From assembly GCA_007128755.1 (NCBI GenBank), contig SKWV01000224.1, forward strand, positions 1 to 9,639: 9,639 nt of DNA, read 5' to 3'. The translations under genes and the position numbers were made by a program. Positions 5,201 through 9,639 of the stretch are shown here, in pieces. Source of the stretch: Trueperaceae bacterium. Its GTDB lineage: Bacteria > Deinococcota > Deinococci > Deinococcales > Trueperaceae. How positions within the stretch are numbered: position 1 is the stretch's first letter; every line of letters starts with the position of its first letter. The notes beneath the pieces are model-generated. The model saw nothing but the letters and a program-made list of their open reading frames with translations, did not search any database and was not told the DNA's origin.

Positions 5201-7567
5201 TTACGGGGCGGCGCCGTCCAAGATGCCGTTGAGCGCCTCGAGGTGGCGCGCCAGCGCGTCGTCGTCGATCAGGCCGTGCGAGGCCAGGTGGCGGGCGCGG
5301 AACGCGGACCAACCGACGCGCACCGCCAACGGCACGTCGGCGGGGGGAGCCCGTGCCGTGAACCTGCTGAGGTCGACGATGGGCAACTGCCCCGTCAAGA
5401 ACGCTATGTCCTGCTCCAGATGCCGCCGGGCAGCGCTCCCGTCGACACCGTACCGGACGATCGAACGGTGGGGCAGGCCGATGCTCGTGATCGGCACGAG
5501 GCGCCCGCGAGCGTCCCGTTCGTCGTGGGCGAGCGCGTGGCGTGTCGAGGGGTCGTCGACGAGCGCCCGGATCCGGGCCCGGGCGGCGGCGTCGAGCGCG
5601 GCTTCTCGACCGTCGATCCAGTAGCTCTCGTGCAGCGCGCCAGCGGTGTCGAGTCGCGCCTCGTAGCGGCGCTCGCCCAACGCCCCGGAGCGCTCCTCGA
5701 CGGCGACGCGCCCGCCCGCCTCGATCGGCCGCACGCCGTCGGCGTCCACCACCACGTCGCCCTGCGTCGTGATCCAGACCCACGTCGCGCCGGGCGGTGG
5801 CTCGAGCGAGATGATCTCCGGGTCGGCGAGAGCATCAGCGGGATCCGGGTTGGCCCGAGGGTCCAGCCGTTCGAGCTCCGCGAGGTGCTCCCGGAGCTGC
5901 TCGGCCGAGATGAGTCCATGCGCGGCGAGGTGGTGGGCCTTCATGGCGGCGTGCGTCCACTCCACCTCGAGCCTCGAAAGGCTTCGGGCCGGCGGCTGGT
6001 AGGGACCCTCACCACGCAGCGACTCGAGCTGCCGATCGAGGATCGTGGGCGCCCGGGTCTCTTGATCGAGGCTCATCCGCACCTCGGACATGAAGCGCCG
6101 CGACTCACCGTCGCCGGAGGTACCCCAACCGAGCCCGGGGCCCAGCCACTCGCCGAGGAAGCCCTGCTCGAGCTGCCGGCGCATGTCGTCCGTCGCCAGG
6201 ATCCCCGCAAGCCACGTGCGCCCCTCGTCCCCGAAGTCCACGCTCGAGCCGTTGACGACGTGCGCGAACCGGAGCTCGTCACCGTGCTGCGTGATCACGA
6301 CTCGGCGCCACCCGTCGGCTCGCCGCTCCTCGAAGACGGCGCGGCCCTCCGGATCGACGCCGGTGACGGTCTCGAACGTGTCGTCGGTCTGGAGCGGACC
6401 GATCACCGTGACCCAGATCCAGGTGTCTCCCAGGCCGATCAGCGAGGCGAGCTCGGTGCGGCCGTGCCCGTCGGGTGTGAAGCCGACGTGTGGTGTGGGC
6501 GGCAGGGCGGCGAGCGCGCCCGCCATGAGGAGCGACGCGCCGACGCCCAGGACCGCCCGGACCCAGCCGCGGCGTCGGCGAGGCCTCGGCACGCCGAGGA
6601 GCACCTGCACCCTGTGGAGGAGGCTTCCGTCCGTCGCGGACAGCCGGAAGGAGCGAGGCCGGTCGCCGCGCGAGCGAACCAACGCGAGCAGCGCCCTGGC
6701 ATAGGACTCGGCGTCACCGGTGACCGCCACGGCGGTGGCGTCGCAGCGGAACTCTCGCGTCGAGCGCAGAGTGCCCGTGATCCAGCGAGCACCGGGGTGA
6801 ACGGCGAACACCGTGTCGAAGGCGGCGAAGAGGAGGGCGGCCAGGTGATCGCGGCGCCGGACGTGTGCGAGTTCGTGCGCCAGGAGCGCCTCGAGCTCGA
6901 CCTGATCGGCCGAGAGCCCGACGCCGAGGTCGACGGGTAGGACGACGGTCGGTCGCCACGCGCCCACGACGACCGGCGTTCGTACGCCCGGTGATGCGAG
7001 CAGGCGCGGCGGACGTGCAACGCCCATGTGCACTGCCATGTCGGTGAACCGAAGGGCGAGTGCCGGGGGCGCCGGCGTCGCCGCGCGGAGCGTGCGCTCG
7101 ACGAGGAGGCTCCCGCCGACGAGGCGGAGGAGCCCGATGGCGATCAGGATGAGCCAACCCACCCCGAGCCACGGGACGAGTGCGTCGACCCGAACCCTCG
7201 CTGCCTGCAGGAGCGGAGAAGCACTTCGTCGCCCCTCATCCGGGGTGCTCCAAGCTGCCGCGGGAGTGTCCGGCATCCAGACGCCTTGACCCGCCTGGTC
7301 TCGTTCCAGGGTGACCTCGGTCGGGACCGGGGCCCCGGCAGCGGTCGTCGCGCCGGCCTCGGCTCCTCGGGTCGGGAGGAGGCTCAGGCCGGTCGCTCCG
7401 GCGGCGAGCAGCACGACCGCGAGCGCCGAGACCGACCAGCGCTCGCGGGCCGCGGGACTCGCCGACGGCCGAACCCACAGGGCCAACGCAAGGAGACCAG
7501 CCACGAGCGGCACCTGCCAGAGCGTGTGCAGGAACAGCCAGCCGACGACATCGACGCTCTCGTGCAT
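5201..7567 (-). CDS. M56-family (BlaR1/MecR1-like) membrane zinc metalloprotease with duplicated C-terminal sensor-like region
   Basis: A 788-residue protein, partner of the BlaI-type repressor encoded just upstream. Membrane helices are visible at about residues 6-32, 45-64, 131-152 and 335-356. The zinc-protease core holds HELAH (231-235) and REFRCDA (271-277), where Glu272 is the likely third zinc ligand. In BlaR1/MecR1 this domain leads to cleavage of the repressor. BlaR1 then carries a penicillin-binding domain; here residues 357-788 show no SxxK/SxN/KTG set. Instead a module occurs twice at a constant offset of about 213 residues: TWIWVT/TWVWIT (382, 595), FEERR/VEERS (412, 623), VNG/IDG (438, 651) and LAAHGLIS/LASHGLID (547, 761). 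The ATG at 7567 is preferred to GTG at 7570 because GGAGG is five rather than two bases away. It overlaps the repressor stop by one base (TGATG), so translation is coupled. The signal sensed is unknown. Confidence 0.92.
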   Translation of the reverse strand: MHESVDVVGWLFLHTLWQVPLVAGLLALALWVRPSASPAARERWSVSALAVVLLAAGATGLSLLPTRGAEAGATTAAGAPVPTEVTLERDQAGQGVWMPDTPAAAWSTPDEGRRSASPLLQAARVRVDALVPWLGVGWLILIAIGLLRLVGGSLLVERTLRAATPAPPALALRFTDMAVHMGVARPPRLLASPGVRTPVVVGAWRPTVVLPVDLGVGLSADQVELEALLAHELAHVRRRDHLAALLFAAFDTVFAVHPGARWITGTLRSTREFRCDATAVAVTGDAESYARALLALVRSRGDRPRSFRLSATDGSLLHRVQVLLGVPRPRRRRGWVRAVLGVGASLLMAGALAALPPTPHVGFTPDGHGRTELASLIGLGDTWIWVTVIGPLQTDDTFETVTGVDPEGRAVFEERRADGWRRVVITQHGDELRFAHVVNGSSVDFGDEGRTWLAGILATDDMRRQLEQGFLGEWLGPGLGWGTSGDGESRRFMSEVRMSLDQETRAPTILDRQLESLRGEGPYQPPARSLSRLEVEWTHAAMKAHHLAAHGLISAEQLREHLAELERLDPRANPDPADALADPEIISLEPPPGATWVWITTQGDVVVDADGVRPIEAGGRVAVEERSGALGERRYEARLDTAGALHESYWIDGREAALDAAARARIRALVDDPSTRHALAHDERDARGRLVPITSIGLPHRSIVRYGVDGSAARRHLEQDIAFLTGQLPIVDLSRFTARAPPADVPLAVRVGWSAFRARHLASHGLIDDDALARHLEALNGILDGAAP
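5216..5788 (-). repeat. Second copy of the duplicated module in the M56 protein
   Basis: This stretch encodes residues 594-784. It starts with ATWVWITTQGDVVV, has VAVEERSGALGERR and a YWIDGREAALDAAARARIRAL segment, and ends in a helix with RARHLASHGLIDDDALARHL. Each block aligns to the first copy 211-214 residues earlier. The similarity is at protein level only, so the duplication is old. Confidence 0.75.
5867..6427 (-). repeat. First copy of the duplicated module in the M56 protein
   Basis: This stretch encodes residues 381-567. It opens with DTWIWVTVIG, contains AVFEERRADGWRR and HVVNGSSVDFGDEGRTWLAGIL, and closes with a helix carrying KAHHLAAHGLISAEQLREHL. The strand-rich part resembles the 'DGxxxPFDxxARxWLA' tail seen in some other M56 proteins, recalled from general family knowledge. 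Confidence 0.75.
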
Positions 7568-7956
7568 CACGACCTCCGCTCACGCTCGCGACTCAGCAAC
7601 CGCTCGATCTCCTCGAGATCGGCTTGCGGAACGTCCACGTCCGACAGCGCCCGCAGGACGAGCGCGTCGACCGACCCGCCGAACGCACGGTCGACGAGGT
7701 CGCGCAGGAGCTGCCGCTGCGTCGTCTCTTCCGCCGCCACGGGCCGGTACCGGTGCGCCCTGCCGACCGTCTCCCGCTCCACGAGCTCCTTCTCGGTCAT
7801 CACCTGCAGCATCTTGAGTGCCGTCGTGTACCCGACGCTCTTCTCGGTCGCCAGCGCTGCGTGCACCTCGTGGACGGTGCTGGGTCCCAGGCGCCACAGG
7901 ATGCGGAGGATTCGGAGCTCGGCCGGTGTCGGCGTGCGGGCCTCCCGATCGCTCAT
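7567..7956 (-). CDS. BlaI/MecI/CopY-family transcriptional repressor
   Basis: A 129-residue winged-helix repressor. TPAELRILRILWRLGPSTVHEVHAAL (10-35) starts the DNA-binding domain. The recognition helix and wing are VGYTTALKMLQVMTEKELVERETVGRAHRYRP (41-72), a near-canonical BlaI sequence. The C-terminal dimerisation region (QLLRDLVDRAFGGSVDALVLRAL, 82-104) holds the segment where S. aureus BlaI is cut by its protease partner. The start is ATG at 7956; nothing upstream resembles a ribosome binding site, and the predicted transcription start falls on the ATG itself, so the message looks leaderless. A longer reading to 8052 would run through the promoter and is rejected. The stop overlaps the M56 start by one base. 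Regulation is probably autorepression through the inverted repeats at 7969-7984 and 7990-8005. No beta-lactamase gene is in view, so the target regulon is open. Confidence 0.95.
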   Translation of the reverse strand: MSDREARTPTPAELRILRILWRLGPSTVHEVHAALATEKSVGYTTALKMLQVMTEKELVERETVGRAHRYRPVAAEETTQRQLLRDLVDRAFGGSVDALVLRALSDVDVPQADLEEIERLLSRERERRS

Positions 7957-7962
7957 GAGGGA

Positions 7963-7991
7963 AGCATATACGAAACCTGTCGTACTTGCAA
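7963..7991 (-). promoter_or_regulatory. Promoter of the repressor-M56 operon
   Basis: On the minus strand a -35 TTGCAA (7986-7991) and a -10 TATGCT (7963-7968) are separated by exactly 17 bases. The predicted start site, seven bases past the -10, is 7956, the A of the ATG. This is the best sigma-70-type promoter in the window. Confidence 0.7.
7969..7984. promoter_or_regulatory. Operator 1 for the BlaI-family repressor
   Basis: TACGA-N6-TCGTA is a perfect 5-bp inverted repeat. On the minus strand it reads TACGACAGGTTTCGTA, which resembles the TACxACA half-site of BlaI/MecI operators. It occupies the spacer between -35 and -10 almost completely (16 of 17 bases), so bound repressor would block RNA polymerase. 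Confidence 0.75.
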
Positions 7992-8005
7992 CGAAGAGCG
8001 TCGTA
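7990..8005. promoter_or_regulatory. Operator 2 for the BlaI-family repressor
   Basis: On the minus strand this is TACGACGCTCTTCGTT: the same TACGA-N6-TCGT(A) layout with one mismatch in the last base. It lies 21 bp from operator 1, two helical turns, so two repressor dimers could bind on one DNA face. Confidence 0.6.
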
Positions 8006-8031
8006 GCTGCGAGACGATGCTCTCGACGAAG

Positions 8032-8071
8032 CCGGCCGCCGCCCGGACCCATGGGTCCAGACGGCGGCCGG
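8032..8071 (-). terminator. Nested hairpin after the Bmp-family gene
   Basis: An outer 9-bp stem (CCGGCCGCC at 8032-8040 with GGCGGCCGG at 8063-8071) encloses a 14-bp perfect palindrome, GGACCCATGGGTCC at 8045-8058. It begins about 25 bases past the stop of the Bmp gene and lies upstream of the repressor promoter. It is likely the transcription end of the Bmp gene, though the T-run is missing. Confidence 0.55.
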
Positions 8072-8095
8072 TGGCCGCACGTGAGCGGGTGTCGC

Positions 8096-9208
8096 TCAGT
8101 CGGTGTAGGGCTGGACCACGAGTTGGCCCGAGACGATCATGTCGCTGATCATGGCCAACTCGGCGAGGAGGCTGTCGGGCAGGAGCGCCTCGTTGTACTC
8201 GTCGAGCGCGAAGCCGACGCCTTCCTCGGCGAGGCCGAGCACCCGCGTGCCGGGCTCGAACGTGCCGGCGACGACGTCCATGATCGCGTCGTACGCGGCC
8301 ACGTCGACGCGCTTGAGCATCGAGGTGAGGCCGTGGTTGAGCGTGTCGGGGTTGCCGTCGGTGTCACCGAGCGGGTTCTGGTTGGAGTCGACGCCGATGA
8401 AGAACAGCGGCTGCGCGCCTTCGCAGGCGGCCGCGTAGGCGGCGTGCGGCTGGATCTGCTCGACCTGCTCCGCGAGGCCCGTGTCGCGCAGGGGACGCGT
8501 GGGGCGGTAGCACATCGTCTCGGTGACGAAGTCGATCACGCCGTTCCCGGACGCGCCGGCGGCGGCGTAGATGATGTCCGCGCCCTGCGCCTGCTGGTTG
8601 GTGGCGAGCTCCTTGGCGCGCGCGGGGTCGTTCCACGCCGTGGGCGTCACGCCGACGTAGTTGCTGATGATCGTGCAGTCGGGGCAGGCGTGCAGGACGC
8701 CCTGATCGAAGCCGGTGTTGAAGTTGCGGATGAGCGGGATGTCCATGCCGCCCACGAAGCCGACCACGCCGGTCTGCGAGAGCGAGCCGGCGATGAAGCC
8801 GACCAGGAACGAGCCCTCGTGCTCCTCGAACAGTACGGAGCGCACGTTGGGGCCCTCGACGACGGCGTCGATCAGCACGAAGAACGTGTCGCCGAACTCG
8901 CCTGCCACCGCGTCGACCGCGTCGGCCTGCAGGAAGCCGGGCGAGACGATCAGCTCGACGCCTTGGCCCGCGATCGTCCGCAGCCCGCCGGCGGCGGTCT
9001 CGGGCGTGCCCTCGAACTCGAGCAGGTCGATCTCGAGGCCCTGCTCGGCTTCGAGCTCGTCGATCGCGCGCACCATGCCGCGCCAGGTGCCTTCGTTGAA
9101 CGAGCCGTCGAACTTACCGCCGGCGTCGAACGTGATGCCGAACACGTAATCCTGTGCCGATGCGAGCGTCAGGGTCGCGGCGGCGAGCAACACGAGTAGC
9201 TTGCGCAT
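8096..9208 (-). CDS. Bmp-family periplasmic substrate-binding protein (basic membrane protein / nucleoside-type ABC binding protein)
   Basis: A 370-residue exported binding protein. Residues 1-18 form a Sec signal peptide (MRKLL, hydrophobic core, cleavage after ASA) with no lipobox cysteine, so the mature protein is soluble, unlike the lipoproteins BmpA/PnrA. Family motifs are FDAGGKFDGSFNEG (27-40), EHEGSFLVGFIAG (129-141), VVGFVGGMDIPLIRNFNTGF (148-167), GADIIYAAAGASGNGV (209-224) and FFIGVDSNQN (269-278). Members usually bind purine nucleosides or similar ligands; the ligand here is inferred only. A stretch at about 229-266, between AAAG and IGVDS, is longer than in PnrA-type proteins and carries Cys233 and Cys262; two more cysteines form CPDC at 175-178. 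The ATG at 9208 has a strong GGAGGAGG site, and the longer reading towards 9541 is antisense-like. No permease or ATPase gene is adjacent. Confidence 0.92.
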   Translation of the reverse strand: MRKLLVLLAAATLTLASAQDYVFGITFDAGGKFDGSFNEGTWRGMVRAIDELEAEQGLEIDLLEFEGTPETAAGGLRTIAGQGVELIVSPGFLQADAVDAVAGEFGDTFFVLIDAVVEGPNVRSVLFEEHEGSFLVGFIAGSLSQTGVVGFVGGMDIPLIRNFNTGFDQGVLHACPDCTIISNYVGVTPTAWNDPARAKELATNQQAQGADIIYAAAGASGNGVIDFVTETMCYRPTRPLRDTGLAEQVEQIQPHAAYAAACEGAQPLFFIGVDSNQNPLGDTDGNPDTLNHGLTSMLKRVDVAAYDAIMDVVAGTFEPGTRVLGLAEEGVGFALDEYNEALLPDSLLAELAMISDMIVSGQLVVQPYTD

Positions 9209-9227
9209 GAATCCTCCTCCAGGTGCT

Positions 9228-9242
9228 GGCCCCGTCGGGGCC
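9228..9242 (-). promoter_or_regulatory. 5'-leader hairpin of the Bmp-family gene
   Basis: GGCCCC and GGGGCC (9228-9233 with 9237-9242) pair around a three-base loop just upstream of the ribosome binding site. It may stabilise the message or affect translation. It is short and could be incidental. Confidence 0.35.
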
Positions 9243-9252
9243 GTCACCGCTG

Positions 9253-9258
9253 AGGATA
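9253..9258 (-). promoter_or_regulatory. Candidate -10 of the Bmp-family gene
   Basis: On the minus strand TATCCT lies about 45 bases before the start codon and fits TAnnnT. No convincing -35 is found 16-18 bases upstream, so this is tentative. Confidence 0.35.
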
Positions 9259-9366
9259 GCACCGTCCAGCCACCGCGCGGCCGCGCTCGGCCCCGCCTGA
9301 AGGGTCGATGAAGCCGCGCTGGTGGGCCAGCATTCCACCGCCACGGGACCGGACGCGGCCGGGAGG

Positions 9367-9639
9367 CTAGAAGAGGATCTTGGTCCAGTCGAGCTCGTCG
9401 AGCGGCCGGAAGACGTCGGCATGCTCGAGCAGCACTCCGGCGGACTGGTTCTTGAACATGGCGCACTCCACGTGCTGGCCGTGCCGCTTGATGGCCTCGA
9501 CCAGCTCGACGTAGTCGCCGTCGCCCGAGACGAGCAGGCACCGTTCGTACGCCCCGCGATGCGCGAGCGACAGCGCCTCGACCGCGATCGCGACGTCGAT
9601 GCCCTTCTCGACCAGCGAGCCGTCGTGGCGCCGATGCAG
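9367..9639 (-). CDS. NYN-domain (LabA/DUF88-like) putative ribonuclease, C-terminal part
   Basis: The frame is open from the window edge to a TAG at 9367-9369 and gives 90 residues; the start lies beyond the right edge. Visible motifs are EKGIDVAIAVEAL (11-23), where Asp15 matches a conserved acidic residue, and LLVSGDGDYVELVEAIKRHG (35-54), the hallmark SGDGDF-type motif with Asp40 and Asp42. NYN domains are PIN-like nucleases that use such acidic residues to bind metal and cut RNA; activity here is inferred from family membership. The protein ends soon after the domain (WTKILF), as in stand-alone single-domain members. It is upstream of the Bmp gene on the same strand but about 160 bases away with a candidate promoter between, so they are probably separate units. 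Confidence 0.88.
   Translation of the reverse strand: MHRRHDGSLVEKGIDVAIAVEALSLAHRGAYERCLLVSGDGDYVELVEAIKRHGQHVECAMFKNQSAGVLLEHADVFRPLDELDWTKILF

Noticed and set aside
5201..7956. A beta-lactam resistance operon
   Set aside because: The repressor and M56 protein are related to BlaI/BlaR1, but there is no penicillin-binding sensor domain and no beta-lactamase gene in the window.
7957..8052. N-terminal extension of the BlaI-type repressor
   Set aside because: It would translate the promoter and both operators, and the family starts close to the winged-helix domain.
7028..9199. Long plus-strand open frame across the M56, repressor and Bmp genes
   Set aside because: It spans three well-supported minus-strand genes plus their promoter and terminator regions.
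9209..9541. N-terminal extension of the Bmp protein
   Set aside because: The signal peptide must be N-terminal and the ATG at 9208 has a strong ribosome site. The extension is the wrong frame of the NYN gene.

Overview
This is a GC-rich (roughly two-thirds G+C) bacterial chromosomal segment. One gene at the left edge reads rightward. Seven protein genes and one structural RNA gene read leftward. The organism is not identified by any marker gene. Three hints point, weakly, to a Deinococcota/Trueperaceae-like bacterium: a Sec signal peptide ending in ASA followed by Gln on a Bmp-type binding protein, an apparently leaderless regulator gene with its -10 hexamer just upstream of the ATG, and the base composition. 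Other high-GC phyla remain possible.

Layout, left to right. A monoacylglycerol-lipase-like alpha/beta hydrolase (79-954, +) converges on the glycyl-radical activase yjjW (951-1805, -), and both stop codons share one CTAG. Two bases upstream of yjjW lies its partner, the glycyl radical enzyme yjjI (1808-3349, -); the two form a clear two-gene operon. Next come an unrecognised four-helix membrane protein (3537-3932, -) and a PspC-domain membrane protein with a LiaI/LiaF-like second half (4089-4553, -). Then comes the RNase P RNA gene rnpB (about 4758-5156, -), with its own promoter and a strong 3' hairpin. Upstream of it is a BlaI/M56 regulatory pair: a BlaI/MecI-family repressor (7567-7956, -) and a membrane zinc protease (5201-7567, -) overlapping by one base. 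A Bmp-family periplasmic binding protein (8096-9208, -) follows. The C-terminal part of a NYN-domain (LabA/DUF88-like) putative nuclease (9367-9639, -) runs off the right edge.

How the parts work together. YjjW should use SAM and an iron-sulfur cluster to install a glycyl radical on YjjI, so this pair should act only when oxygen is scarce. The BlaI-type repressor probably autoregulates its operon: a 16-bp inverted repeat exactly fills the spacer between the predicted -35 and -10, and a second copy lies 21 bp upstream. The M56 partner keeps the HELAH zinc site but has no penicillin-binding domain. Its C-terminal half is instead a tandem duplication of about 213 residues, so it probably senses something other than beta-lactams. 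The hydrolase, PspC protein, binding protein and NYN protein are single genes without visible pathway partners here.

The most useful leads are the duplicated sensor region of the M56 protein, the operator/leaderless architecture of the BlaI promoter, the YjjI/YjjW pair, and a cluster cysteine replaced by alanine in YjjW. I found no CRISPR array, tRNA, insertion sequence or prophage signature. No stretch longer than 300 bases lacks a gene once rnpB is counted.
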